The notes: generated by a model from the letters alone, not told the origin. 64,000 nt of DNA from an uncultured Dorea sp. (GCA_910579015.1 CAJTRO010000012.1:22263-86262), one strand, 5' to 3'; shown: positions 32,839 through 42,017, counted from the first letter of the stretch. Numbers and translations are program-made.

Positions 32839-32878
32839 AGAAAAAAGCGCGATCGAGAAGCTGCGGGGGTATTTTTAA
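32828..32878 (+). other. sigK: 3' fragment of sigK (last 16 codons and stop)
   Basis: Reading GTT TCG AGG ATA GAA gives VSRIEKSAIEKLRGYF and a TAA at 32876-32878. This is the standard end of region 4.2 (SRIEK motif) missing from the 5' part. It has no start codon or ribosome site of its own, and is followed by a strong terminator, so it is only useful after joining to codon 189 of the 5' part. The complete protein would be 205 residues (TTG start). Confidence 0.92.
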
Positions 32879-32898
32879 AATTAAAGAAATAAAAGAAA

Positions 32899-32940
32899 AC
32901 AGAGATTAGTCAGATTCGTCTGCCTGATCTCTGTTTTTCT
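32899..32940 (+). terminator. Terminator of sigK
   Basis: 8-bp stem ACAGAGAT/ATCTCTGT (32899-32906, 32927-32934) with an inner short stem CAGAT/GTCTG, then TTTTTCTTT. It closes the reconstructed sigK transcript. Confidence 0.85.
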
Positions 32941-33092
32941 TTAGAGAATCTTTAGAAATGAAAGAATAGGGCAGGTTTATCTTCAGAATATGTTTAGAAA
33001 TGCTTATCGCGGTTCTTAAGATTTCTGGAATAGAATGTTACTCATAGGAAATGACTATACAGAGGATATGAGAGAGTGAAGGGAGAATCTAT

Positions 33093-34271
33093 ATGAAGGT
33101 AATGATATTAAGCGGAAGATTTGGGTTTGGACATGAGATGGCGGCAAATGCGATCCGTGAGGAATTTGAAAGACAGGACAGCAGTACCGAGATCGTACAG
33201 AAGGATCTGCTGGCATATTTTTACCCGCATATAAGCAGGCTGATCTATAAGGTATTCAGTCTGGTGGCAGAGAGGTGTCACGGAGTGTACAATCTGGTGT
33301 ACAGGATGTCAGAGCGGATGAATGCAGAGATCAGGCAGGGAGGTTCCATGCTGTACTTTAAGTTCAAGAAGATGATGGAGGATGAAGCGCCGGATCTTAT
33401 CGTGTGCACCCACCCCATATGTGTGAAGGCGGCGGCTTTCTACAAATTGAAAACAGGTAGTCAGGTTCCGCTTGTATCCTGTATCACTGATACCACCATA
33501 CATATGGGATGGGTGGCGGATCAGGCAGACGCCTATCTGGTCCCGACGCCGGAGATGAAGGAGTATCTGGTCCGTATGGGAACCTGGGCGGATGTGTATG
33601 TGACCGGGATACCGGTGCGGCAGCAGTTCCTTGAGAGAGGAACTGCCATAAAGAAGCAGGAAACGCCGGGGATGAAGAGGGTGCTGGTGATGGGCGGCGG
33701 CCTTGGGATCATGCCCGGACTTGAAGAACTGATCGATTCTCTTCACCGGATGCCGGATGTCCATACGACAGTGATCACCGGAAAGAACCAGGCTCTCTGC
33801 CAGAAATGGAGCGGGCGTTATGAGGACGTTGAGGTACTGGGGTATGTGGGGAATATCGGAACATATATCGGACGATCGGATCTGGTGATAACGAAGGCTG
33901 GAGGGATCACGATGTTTGAGCTGATCCACAGCCAGGTGCCTATGTTCATCATCCATCCGTTCCTGGAACAGGAGATCATGAATGCAAGGTATGCCATGGG
34001 ACGGGGATTCGCCAGAGTTATATGGAATAGGGACGAGGATTTTGTAAGGGAGCTTGAAGGGCTTCTGTCAGATTCCGAGATGCTTAAGGGGATGCAGGAG
34101 TGTATGGTGAAGGCAAAGCGTGAAATGATAGAGACCAGTCTTGATGACGCGGTTAAGGAAATGTCCCGGAAGGCTTACAGGTATGAGGCGTCATCCGGCT
34201 TTTATATGCCGGACTGCTTTTCGGGGAGTTATCAGATGCAGGCGGGGCTTGGGGGCTCAGGCCGGATATGA
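33093..34271 (+). CDS. MGDG synthase/UgtP-like glycosyltransferase (GT28)
   Basis: A 392-residue glycosyltransferase of the diacylglycerol glycosyltransferase group. N-terminal MGDG_synth region: SGRFGFGHEMAANAI and THPICVKAAA. C-terminal GT28 part: VMGGGLGIMPGLEEL, then TKAGGITMFELIHSQVPMFI and a PFLEQEIMNARY sugar-nucleotide loop. UgtP-like enzymes put glucose or galactose on diacylglycerol for glycolipids and lipoteichoic acid anchors. It is followed at 19 bases by a deacetylase gene and then a flippase-like gene. The true substrate is not known. Confidence 0.87.
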   Translation: MKVMILSGRFGFGHEMAANAIREEFERQDSSTEIVQKDLLAYFYPHISRLIYKVFSLVAERCHGVYNLVYRMSERMNAEIRQGGSMLYFKFKKMMEDEAPDLIVCTHPICVKAAAFYKLKTGSQVPLVSCITDTTIHMGWVADQADAYLVPTPEMKEYLVRMGTWADVYVTGIPVRQQFLERGTAIKKQETPGMKRVLVMGGGLGIMPGLEELIDSLHRMPDVHTTVITGKNQALCQKWSGRYEDVEVLGYVGNIGTYIGRSDLVITKAGGITMFELIHSQVPMFIIHPFLEQEIMNARYAMGRGFARVIWNRDEDFVRELEGLLSDSEMLKGMQECMVKAKREMIETSLDDAVKEMSRKAYRYEASSGFYMPDCFSGSYQMQAGLGGSGRI

Positions 34272-34290
34272 TTTGAGGAGGAATGAGAAG

Positions 34291-35001
34291 ATGGAGACAT
34301 TATGGACAGGGATCATAGTATTTGGCTGTGCGGTACTGCTGTGTTACAGTCTGGTGCCGTCGGCCGGTTTAAAGTACATCTGGAAGCATAACAGCAGGAA
34401 GAGGTTAAGAGAAGGACGTACAGACAAGCGGTTATACCTGACCTTCGACGACGGGCCAAGCAGGGAGTATACCGGCCGGCTTCTGTGCCTTCTGAAGCAG
34501 TACAGGATCAAGGCAAGCTTCTTTGTTGTCGCTGAGTTTGCAGAAGAGAATCCGGACCTGATCGAGTGGATGAAGGAAGAAGGACATCTTGTGGGGATTC
34601 ATTCCGTACAGCATAAGAATGCACTGTTCAGGAGCAGGAGGTTCGTAAGGAGAGATCTTCGCAGGTCGATTGAGACGATGGAGGGGATGGGGATAAAGGT
34701 ACATTATTACCGCCCGCCATGGGGACATCTGAATCTCTGGACACTGTTCTTTATCAGGCGCCTGGGGCTTAGGCTGATCTTGTGGGACGTGATGGCGGAG
34801 GACTGGTCGGCGATGGAGACGGCCGGGACCATCAGAGAAAAGCTTATAAGGCGGGTATTTCCGGGGGCGGTCATCTGCCTTCATGACGGCAGAGGGGCGG
34901 CAGGCGCGCCGGGCAGGACCATCGAGGCGCTGGGAGAATCCCTTCCGCTCCTTATCAGTCAGGGATATTCTTTTGAGAGGATGGATGCGTATGAATACTA
35001 A
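34291..35001 (+). CDS. Membrane-anchored polysaccharide deacetylase
   Basis: A 236-residue NodB-domain protein, started at ATG 34291 (GAGGAGG upstream). Residues 5-25 are a membrane anchor. Catalytic motifs are complete: TFDDGPS near residue 50, HSVQHKN (motif 2), RPPWG (motif 3), and LHDG near residue 200. It removes acetyl groups from an envelope sugar polymer, chitin-type or glycolipid; no substrate can be fixed. Its end overlaps the next gene by 11 bases, and it lies between a glycosyltransferase and a flippase-like protein, suggesting a joint surface-glycolipid pathway. Confidence 0.9.
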   Translation: METLWTGIIVFGCAVLLCYSLVPSAGLKYIWKHNSRKRLREGRTDKRLYLTFDDGPSREYTGRLLCLLKQYRIKASFFVVAEFAEENPDLIEWMKEEGHLVGIHSVQHKNALFRSRRFVRRDLRRSIETMEGMGIKVHYYRPPWGHLNLWTLFFIRRLGLRLILWDVMAEDWSAMETAGTIREKLIRRVFPGAVICLHDGRGAAGAPGRTIEALGESLPLLISQGYSFERMDAYEY

Positions 35002-36028
35002 TCTGTCAATGCAGAAAACGATAAGGTATGTGGCGTTTTTTCTTATATTTGTTGCGGCCGTATCCTTCCTGGTGTTACGTGGAGCAGATATCAGGATGGT
35101 GGGAGATGCTCTCTCTAAAGCTTCGGTTTCATATCTTGCGGCAGGTCTTTTGATGGCGGAGGTATTTCATCTGTCAGAGGGGATTAATCTAAGGACCTTG
35201 CTCCGGTCGTTCGGTTATCCTGTCACATTCTGGCAGGGAATGAAGTATGCCTATATAGGCTTCTTCTTCAGTTCTGTTACACCTTCATCCACGGGGGGAC
35301 AGCCGGCGCAGATTTATGCCATGAAAAGAGACGGTATTGAGGTTGGGCACGGAACACTGGCGCTGATTGCGGAGCTGGCAAGCTTCGAGATTGCGGTGTT
35401 TTTCATGGAGATCGCGGCTGTCACGGCAATTTTTCTGGGAAAGGTGAAGCCGACAGGAGAGATCATGACACTTGCCGTGCTTGGATTTCTGACAAATATC
35501 CTGTTTATTGCGGGATTGTTGATGGTTCTGTTTTCGCACAGGTTAAAGGAGCGGATGCTTGGACTTGTGTGTGGACTGATCTGGAGATTTCCTATAAAAA
35601 ACAAGACAAAATGGCAGGAAAAGTCAGGGGAAATGTTCCGGGATTTTCAGTCTTGTGCGGATCTGATACGCAGGGAACCAAAGGTCATGGGAAAGGTGCT
35701 TTTAGTCAGTGTATGTCAGGTGGTGTGCTGGTTCAGCATTCCTTTTATGGTATATCGTGCCATGGGGGAAGATATGGCAGGTTATCCAGAGCTTTTCTTG
35801 TTGCAGACAGTCCTGTACATGACGACGGCGCTGCTTCCCTTTCCGGGGGCGGCGGGGATAAGCGAATATGCATTTGTCCGGCTGTTTGCCGGAGTATTTG
35901 TGAAGAATCCCATCGCGGCGGCCACACTGGTGAGCCGGGGCGTCAGCTTCTATGGCCTGCTGCTGATCAGCGTTGCAATGTCGGCAATTCTCTGGAAACG
36001 CCGGAGCGTCAAGGACAGTTTTGCATGA
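34991..36028 (+). CDS. Lysylphosphatidylglycerol synthase TM-region/UPF0104 family flippase-like protein
   Basis: A 345-residue polytopic membrane protein with about eight hydrophobic segments. Family marks: FFFSSVTPSSTGGQPAQIYA near residue 90 and LPFPGAAGISEYAF near residue 280, as in YbhN/AglD2/MprF transmembrane domains. It lacks the cytosolic lysyl-transferase domain of MprF. Related proteins move glycolipids or are regulators of envelope sugars. ATG 34985 is an alternative start. It is coupled by overlap to the deacetylase gene. Confidence 0.85.
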   Translation: MNTNLSMQKTIRYVAFFLIFVAAVSFLVLRGADIRMVGDALSKASVSYLAAGLLMAEVFHLSEGINLRTLLRSFGYPVTFWQGMKYAYIGFFFSSVTPSSTGGQPAQIYAMKRDGIEVGHGTLALIAELASFEIAVFFMEIAAVTAIFLGKVKPTGEIMTLAVLGFLTNILFIAGLLMVLFSHRLKERMLGLVCGLIWRFPIKNKTKWQEKSGEMFRDFQSCADLIRREPKVMGKVLLVSVCQVVCWFSIPFMVYRAMGEDMAGYPELFLLQTVLYMTTALLPFPGAAGISEYAFVRLFAGVFVKNPIAAATLVSRGVSFYGLLLISVAMSAILWKRRSVKDSFA

Positions 36029-36054
36029 AGGGTTCCGGTGGAATATTGTCGAAA

Positions 36055-36067
36055 TTTGTCTGACAAA
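36055..36067. promoter_or_regulatory. Operator-like palindrome upstream of the ComM-like gene
   Basis: TTTGTC-T-GACAAA, a perfect 13-base palindrome 27 bases after the flippase stop. About 30-35 bases on is a possible -10 (TATTATGAT). It may bind a regulator. No sequence-specific regulator is identified for it, and the rest of 36029-36248 shows no gene. Confidence 0.35.
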
Positions 36068-36248
36068 ATTCCTTGCAGGATCCGGGGCAGTGTATTATGA
36101 TAAATACATAGTAGAAGAATTTCTTATAAGTCGTTCACCGGCCGGCCTGAGTTCACAGGTCTGCCGGATTCACTATATCAGGCCGTGTCGGCCCAATATC
36201 ACAGACATAAGGGAATATGGTTTATTTACAGAGAAAGGAGCAGAATGC

Positions 36249-37787
36249 ATGTCATTTAGTACCGTCTTATCTGCCGCGATCCAGGGGCTTCATGTCGAAC
36301 TGGTCCATGTGGAGGCAGATGTCAGTAACGGCCTGCCTGTGTTCCATATGGTGGGTTATCTTTCTTCGGAGGTAAAGGAGGCTTCCGAACGAGTCAGAAC
36401 CGCAATCCGTAATTCAGGGATCAAACTGCCTGCGAAGAAGACGGTAGTCAATCTGGCCCCGGCGACAGTGCGCAAGAGAGGGGCCTCTTTCGATCTGCCG
36501 ATCGCGCTGGCGGTCCTGGCGTCTATGGGGAGCTTTCCGGGGGAACAGTTAGAGGATACGCTGGTGCTGGGAGAACTGGGGCTGGATGGAAGCGTCAAGG
36601 AAGTGGCGGGGGTTCTTCCTGTTGTGATGCAGGCAAAGGAAGAAGGGTGTAGAAGATGTATCCTTCCGGCGCAGAATGTGCGGGAAGGAGCGCTGGTTGG
36701 GGGGATGGAGATCCTGGGAGTGGAGCATCTTACGCAAGCCTGTCAGTATCTGAACGGAGAATGCCGGATTGAGGCCGTATCCGGCAGAATGCCGGACGAA
36801 GCCGGGAAGGAGCCGGCGGAGTGCGGGCTGGATTATGCGGATATACAGGGACAGGAAGCGGTAAAGCGCGCCACGGAGGTTGCGGTGGCAGGAGGACACA
36901 ATCTGCTTCTGGTGGGGCCTCCGGGAAGCGGAAAGACCATGATGGCAAAGAGGGTGCCGACGATCCTGCCGCCGCCGGTCCTTAAGGAGAGTATGGAGAT
37001 CACGAAGATCTATAGTGTTCTTGGCATGGTCGACAAGGAGCACCCGCTGATGACGGGAAGGCCCTTTCGAAGCGTCCACCACACGGTGACAAAGGCGGCG
37101 CTTATCGGAGGCGGGAGTGTTCCTGTGCCGGGGGAGATCAGCCTGGCCCACGGAGGCGTCCTTTTTCTGGATGAACTGGCAGAATTCTGTAAACCGGTTC
37201 TGGAGGTGTTGAGACAGCCGTTGGAGGAAAGGCAGATCCGCATTACGAGAAGCCGGGGAAACTATGTGTTTCCGGCAGATTTCATTCTGGTCTGCGCCAT
37301 GAATCCCTGTCCCTGCGGAAATTATCCGGATTTTAACAGGTGCACCTGTACGCCGCCGCAGATCCAGCAGTATCTCGGGAAGATCAGCCAGCCGTTTCTG
37401 GACCGGATTGATATCTGTGCGGAAGCGCCGCAGATCCGATACGAGGCGCTTGCGCAGGAGAAAAAGCAGGAGAGCTCTGCCAGTATCCGCGCCAGGGTAT
37501 GCAGGGCAAGACTTGTACAGCAGGAGCGGTATGAGGGCAGGGGGATCTGGACGAATTCCATGCTGGGAGTGAATGAGCTTAGAGAATTCTGCCGGCTTGA
37601 TGAAGCGGAAGAACGGCTGATGAGGAAGGCTTTCTCGTCTCTGGGGCTTACGGCGAGGACGTATCATAAGATTCTTAAGGTGGCAAGGACCATTGCGGAT
37701 CTTGACGGGAGCGATGGGATCAGGGAAAGCCACTTAAAGGAGGCTGTCGGTTATCGGATGATAGATAAGAAATATTGGGGAAGGTGA
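36249..37787 (+). CDS. comM: ComM/YifB family Mg-chelatase-like AAA+ ATPase
   Basis: A 512-residue protein, started at ATG 36249 with AAAGGAG eight bases upstream. N-terminal Lon-protease-like fold (SFSTVLSAAIQGLHVELV, NLAPATVRKRGASFDLPIAL), then an AAA+ Mg-chelatase domain with Walker A GPPGSGKT near residue 220 and Walker B LFLDELAEF, and a C-terminal helical region. ComM promotes branch migration in natural transformation in Haemophilus. In Firmicutes it sits, as here, right before dprA, which also serves recombination of incoming DNA. Confidence 0.93.
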   Translation: MSFSTVLSAAIQGLHVELVHVEADVSNGLPVFHMVGYLSSEVKEASERVRTAIRNSGIKLPAKKTVVNLAPATVRKRGASFDLPIALAVLASMGSFPGEQLEDTLVLGELGLDGSVKEVAGVLPVVMQAKEEGCRRCILPAQNVREGALVGGMEILGVEHLTQACQYLNGECRIEAVSGRMPDEAGKEPAECGLDYADIQGQEAVKRATEVAVAGGHNLLLVGPPGSGKTMMAKRVPTILPPPVLKESMEITKIYSVLGMVDKEHPLMTGRPFRSVHHTVTKAALIGGGSVPVPGEISLAHGGVLFLDELAEFCKPVLEVLRQPLEERQIRITRSRGNYVFPADFILVCAMNPCPCGNYPDFNRCTCTPPQIQQYLGKISQPFLDRIDICAEAPQIRYEALAQEKKQESSASIRARVCRARLVQQERYEGRGIWTNSMLGVNELREFCRLDEAEERLMRKAFSSLGLTARTYHKILKVARTIADLDGSDGIRESHLKEAVGYRMIDKKYWGR

Positions 37788-37793
37788 TAAGAT

Positions 37794-38873
37794 ATGATGT
37801 ATGAATACTGGCTTGCGTCGATTACCGCAGTATCAGACTTGAAAAAAAGATGGTTAAGAGAAGAATACGGAACAGGGAAAGCCGTATATTATATAGAAGA
37901 GATACAGCTTAGAGGTCTTGAGTATCTTGAAGATAAGGATGTCATGGCTGTCCTTCGCGCCAGAAAGGAGAAAAATATCGAGAAGGAATGGGAAGAGCTG
38001 GAGAAAAGAAATATCCGGTTCGTTCCATATTTCTCAGAGCAATATCCCAGAAGGCTTTTGCAGACGGATCCTGCGCCTTATGCCCTGTATGTGAAGGGAC
38101 GGCTTCCAAGAGAAGACTGTTACAGCGCGGCGATCGTAGGTGCAAGAAGGTGTACGCCATACGGGGAGGAGATGGCGCTGCGGTATGGAGAATATCTGGC
38201 GTCAAACGGGGTACAGATCATAAGCGGCATGGCAAGAGGGATAGACGGCGCCGGACAGAGGGGGGCGTTGAACGGGGGAGGAGCGACATACGGCGTATTA
38301 GGATGCGGTGTGGACGTCTGTTATCCAAGAGAGCACATAGGTCTGTACATGGACATTCAGGAAAAGGGAGGGGTAGTGTCGGAGCAGGTTATGGGCTGTC
38401 CGCCGCTGCCGATGTATTTTCCATTAAGGAACAGGATCATCAGCGGTTTATCGGATGTGGTCCTGGTGATGGAAGCAAGGGAGAGAAGCGGTTCACTGAT
38501 CACGGCGGATCTGGCATTAGAACAGGGCAAGGACGTATATGCCCTGCCCGGACTGGTGACAAGTCAGCAAAGTCAGGGATGCCACCGGCTGATCCGGCAG
38601 GGAGCGGGGATACTGATTTCTCCGGAAGATCTGCTTCTGGAATTGGGAATCAGCGAAAAGGAATCCATACAAAAATCAGACAAAATTGAAAAAACGCTTG
38701 AAAATGACGAAAATGTGGTGTATAGTTGTCTCGGTTTCTTCCCCAAAGGAATCGGTCAGCTGATAGATGAGACAGGTCTTGGTGCATCTGCGCTGCTTCA
38801 AAGGCTGACTGCATTAGAATTGAAAGGATGTATACGGGAAGTATCGAAGAATTACTATATTAAAGTCCGGTAA
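37794..38873 (+). CDS. dprA: DNA-processing protein DprA
   Basis: Rossmann-fold ssDNA-binding protein that loads RecA on incoming DNA. The Rossmann core reads AIVGARRCTPYG, ISGMARGIDGAGQRGAL, GVLGCGVDVCYP, then PLRNRIISGLSDVVLVMEA and SGSLITADLALEQGKDVYALPG. The C-terminal part has a winged-helix (DML1-like) ending. Length 359 residues is normal. AAGGTG lies before the start (ATG 37797 is equally possible). No com pilus genes are in the window, so active transformation is not shown. Confidence 0.94.
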   Translation: MMYEYWLASITAVSDLKKRWLREEYGTGKAVYYIEEIQLRGLEYLEDKDVMAVLRARKEKNIEKEWEELEKRNIRFVPYFSEQYPRRLLQTDPAPYALYVKGRLPREDCYSAAIVGARRCTPYGEEMALRYGEYLASNGVQIISGMARGIDGAGQRGALNGGGATYGVLGCGVDVCYPREHIGLYMDIQEKGGVVSEQVMGCPPLPMYFPLRNRIISGLSDVVLVMEARERSGSLITADLALEQGKDVYALPGLVTSQQSQGCHRLIRQGAGILISPEDLLLELGISEKESIQKSDKIEKTLENDENVVYSCLGFFPKGIGQLIDETGLGASALLQRLTALELKGCIREVSKNYYIKVR

Positions 38874-38943
38874 CAAGACGGATATTGAAGAATAGAAGTC
38901 TGTTGGAGGGACAAAAGCTAGTTATATTGGAGGAAGCAAGTAT

Positions 38944-41034
38944 ATGGCACGTTATCTTGTAATCGTGGAGTCGCCTGCCAAGGTGAAGACAATTAAGAAG
39001 TTTTTAGGGAGTAATTATGTGGTGACCGCATCGAACGGACATGTAAGAGATCTGCCTAAGAGTCAGCTGGGAGTTGATGTGGAGCATGATTATGAGCCGA
39101 AGTATATTACGATCCGAGGGAAGGGGGATATACTTGCAGGACTTCGAAAGGAAGTCAAGAAGGCAGATAAGGTATACCTTGCAACTGACCCGGACCGCGA
39201 GGGAGAAGCGATATCATGGCATTTATGCCAGGCGCTTAAGCTTGCGGATAAGAAGACATACCGGATCAGCTTTAACGAGATCACCAAGAATGCGGTCAAG
39301 GCATCTCTTAAGAATGCGAGAGAGATAGATATGGACCTGGTGGATGCACAGCAGGCACGCAGGGTTCTGGACAGAGTAGTGGGGTACAGGATCAGCCCGC
39401 TTCTGTGGGCAAAGGTAAAGAGGGGATTAAGTGCAGGCCGTGTACAGTCGGTGGCGCTTCGTATCATTGCCGACCGGGAGGAAGAGATCAATGCGTTTAT
39501 ACCGGAGGAATACTGGACGCTGGATGCGGATCTGAAGGTAGAAGGAGAGAAGAAGCTTCTGACGGCAAAGTTCTACGGCACAGAGAAGAAGAAGATGACG
39601 ATCCGTTCCAGGGAGGAGCTTGACGAGATATTAAAAGAAGTTGACACTGCCGATTATACGATAGAGGATATCAAAAAGAGCGAGAGGACCAAGAAGGCGC
39701 CGGTGCCGTTCACGACCAGTACATTACAGCAGGAGGCGTCAAAGGCGTTGAATTTTGCAACGTCAAAGACGATGCGGATCGCTCAGCAGCTTTATGAGGG
39801 AATTGATATCAAGGGAAACGGTACGGTGGGACTTATTACTTATCTGCGTACAGACTCCACCAGGATATCCGAGGAGGCAGACGCCGCGGCGAGGCAGTAC
39901 ATCGTAGAGAATTACGGGCAGGAATATGCAGCGGCAGGTGAGACCGGGAACAAAGAGGGGCACAAGAACATCCAGGACGCCCATGAGGCCATCCGGCCGA
40001 CGGATATCAGCCGGACACCGGTATCGGTGAAGGAGTCCTTAAGCAGGGATCAGTTCCGTCTGTATCAGCTTATATGGAGACGGTTTACGGCCAGCAGGAT
40101 GCAGCCGGCAAGATACGAGACGACTTCCGTCAGGATCGCGGCAGGACAGTACCGGTTTACAGTGGCGGCATCAAAGATCGTGTTCGAGGGCTTCCGCTCT
40201 GTGTATACAGAAGCGGGCGAGGAGAAGGAAGAGAACAATGTGCTGCTTAAGAGCCTCGATAAGAACTCGAAGCTGACCAAGACAGATTTTGATGCGAAAC
40301 AGCATTTTACACAGCCGCCGGCACATTACACGGAGGCCGCCCTGGTCAAGACGCTGGAGGAGTGGGGGATCGGCCGTCCAAGTACCTATGCGCCGACCAT
40401 CTCGACGATCATCGCCAGACGCTATGTGGCCAAGGAGAACAAGAACCTGTATCTTACCGAGATCGGGGAGGTTGTCAACAACATTATGAAGCAGTCCTTC
40501 CCAAGTATTGTAGACGTGAATTTTACGGCCAATATGGAGAGCCTGCTTGACGGTGTTGCCGAAGGAAAGGTAAAGTGGCGGACGATCATAGAGAATTTCT
40601 ATCCGGATCTTGAGGAAGCGGTGGAGAAGGCGGAGAAGGAACAGGAGCAGGTGAAGATCGAGGACGAGGTGACAGACGTGATCTGTGACCAGTGCGGCAG
40701 GAACATGGTGATCAAATACGGGCCCCACGGTCGTTTTCTTGCCTGTCCGGGATTCCCGGAGTGCAGGAACACGAAGCCGTATCTCGAGAAGATAGGAGTT
40801 CCTTGTCCGGTGTGCGGCAAAGAGGTGGTACTGCGCAAGACGAAGAAGGGCAGAAAGTATTACGGATGCGAGGATAATCCGGAGTGTGATTTCATGTCCT
40901 GGCAGAAGCCGTCCCTGAAGAAATGCCCGCGGTGCGGCAGTTATATGGTAGAGAAGGGGAATAAGCTTCTGTGCAGTGATGAGCAGTGCGGATATGTAGA
41001 AAATAAAGAAAACAAAGAAAACGGTAAGGAATAG
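38944..41034 (+). CDS. topA: DNA topoisomerase I
   Basis: A type IA topoisomerase that relaxes negative supercoils. TOPRIM domain at the N-terminus (LVIVESPAKVKTIKKFLG, ATDPDREGEAISWHL). The catalytic tyrosine is Tyr300 in TYLRTDSTRIS. HNIQDAHEAIRPT-like and GIGRPSTYAPTISTI motifs follow. Three C-terminal zinc ribbons (CDQCGRNMV, CPVCGKEVV, CPRCGSYMV) complete the 696-residue protein. The dprA-topA-codY order is as in other Firmicutes. GGAGG is seven bases before the start. Confidence 0.96.
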   Translation: MARYLVIVESPAKVKTIKKFLGSNYVVTASNGHVRDLPKSQLGVDVEHDYEPKYITIRGKGDILAGLRKEVKKADKVYLATDPDREGEAISWHLCQALKLADKKTYRISFNEITKNAVKASLKNAREIDMDLVDAQQARRVLDRVVGYRISPLLWAKVKRGLSAGRVQSVALRIIADREEEINAFIPEEYWTLDADLKVEGEKKLLTAKFYGTEKKKMTIRSREELDEILKEVDTADYTIEDIKKSERTKKAPVPFTTSTLQQEASKALNFATSKTMRIAQQLYEGIDIKGNGTVGLITYLRTDSTRISEEADAAARQYIVENYGQEYAAAGETGNKEGHKNIQDAHEAIRPTDISRTPVSVKESLSRDQFRLYQLIWRRFTASRMQPARYETTSVRIAAGQYRFTVAASKIVFEGFRSVYTEAGEEKEENNVLLKSLDKNSKLTKTDFDAKQHFTQPPAHYTEAALVKTLEEWGIGRPSTYAPTISTIIARRYVAKENKNLYLTEIGEVVNNIMKQSFPSIVDVNFTANMESLLDGVAEGKVKWRTIIENFYPDLEEAVEKAEKEQEQVKIEDEVTDVICDQCGRNMVIKYGPHGRFLACPGFPECRNTKPYLEKIGVPCPVCGKEVVLRKTKKGRKYYGCEDNPECDFMSWQKPSLKKCPRCGSYMVEKGNKLLCSDEQCGYVENKENKENGKE

Positions 41035-41064
41035 TAAGAATTGTAAAAATAATTTGGATATTCA

Positions 41065-41093
41065 TTGAAAAAAAAGGAATTGTATGATAATAT
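41065..41093 (+). promoter_or_regulatory. Sigma-A promoter of codY
   Basis: TTGAAA (41065-41070), 17 bases, TAATAT (41088-41093), 27 bases before the codY start. Confidence 0.6.
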
Positions 41094-41119
41094 AACTTGC
41101 AAAGGATGGAGGTATGTCA

Positions 41120-41902
41120 ATGAGTGTACAATTATTAGATAAGACCAGAAAGATCAATAAATTACTGCACAATAATAATTCAAGTAAGGTAGTATTTAAT
41201 GATATCTGTGAAGTACTTACTGAAATCTTGGATTCCAACGTGTTAGTAGTCAGCAGGAAGGGAAAAGTATTAGGAGGAAGCAAATGCAGCAATGTGCCGT
41301 ATATCAAGGAGCTGATCGAGCAGGAGGTCGGCAGGCACATAGATAAGATGCTCAATGAGAGACTGCTTGGGATCTTGTCGACGAAGGAGAATGTGAATTT
41401 GCAGACATTAGGCTTCTCGGAGAATGCAGTACAGGGCTATCAGGCCATCATCACGCCCATCAATATCGCGGGAGAGCGTCTGGGTACGCTGTTCATCTAT
41501 AAGAAGGAGCAGGCGTATGAGATTGACGATATCATACTGTGTGAGTATGGAACAACCGTGGTGGGCCTGGAGATGCTCCGCTCCGTGAACGAGGAGAATG
41601 CAGAGGAGACCAGGAAGGAGCATATTGTCCAGTCGGCGATCAGTACGCTCTCATATTCGGAATTGGAAGCGATCATCCATATCTTCGAAGAGCTGGACGG
41701 GACGGAAGGGATCCTTGTGGCCAGCAAGATTGCCGACAGGGTAGGGATCACCCGGTCAGTCATTGTCAATGCTCTCCGCAAGTTTGAGAGTGCAGGGGTG
41801 ATCGAATCGCGTTCCTCCGGAATGAAAGGAACTTACATCAAGGTCGTGAACGATTATGTTTTCACGGAACTGGAACACATCAAAGCAGAGAGAATGAAAT
41901 AA
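41120..41902 (+). CDS. codY: GTP- and branched-chain-amino-acid-sensing repressor CodY
   Basis: Global nutritional regulator. ATG 41120 is preferred over ATG 41114 because GGAGG at 41108-41112 leaves seven bases to it. Residues 1-155 are the GAF ligand domain (LLDKTRKINKLL, NVLVVSRKGKVLG, ISNEENVN-like STKENVNLQTLGF). The C-terminal winged helix has TLSYSELEAIIHIF, EGILVASKIADRVGITRSVIVNALRKFESAGVIESRSSGMKG, split here by the turn at GITRS. The 260-residue length is normal. An inverted repeat at 41926-41951 follows. Confidence 0.95.
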   Translation: MSVQLLDKTRKINKLLHNNNSSKVVFNDICEVLTEILDSNVLVVSRKGKVLGGSKCSNVPYIKELIEQEVGRHIDKMLNERLLGILSTKENVNLQTLGFSENAVQGYQAIITPINIAGERLGTLFIYKKEQAYEIDDIILCEYGTTVVGLEMLRSVNEENAEETRKEHIVQSAISTLSYSELEAIIHIFEELDGTEGILVASKIADRVGITRSVIVNALRKFESAGVIESRSSGMKGTYIKVVNDYVFTELEHIKAERMK

Positions 41903-41925
41903 ACTGTCAGAACCATAATTTCGGG

Positions 41926-41951
41926 AAGGGTATCGGGGAACTGATACCCTT
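41926..41951 (+). terminator. Possible terminator/attenuator after codY
   Basis: 9-bp perfect stem AAGGGTATC/GATACCCTT with an 8-base loop; the T-rich tract after it is weak (ATCTGTATC), so termination is uncertain. Confidence 0.4.
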
Positions 41952-42017
41952 ATCTGTATCATAACAGAGGAACAGGGCACGGCAGGAGAACAGGTCAGTG
42001 AGAAAGGGAAGCAAAGT

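Noticed and set aside
36549-37733. A long leftward open frame (394 codons) opposite the ComM-like gene
   Set aside because: It is antisense to a complete, motif-bearing gene, has no ribosome site and an odd composition rich in Arg, His and Pro; long antisense frames come from the codon bias of this genome.
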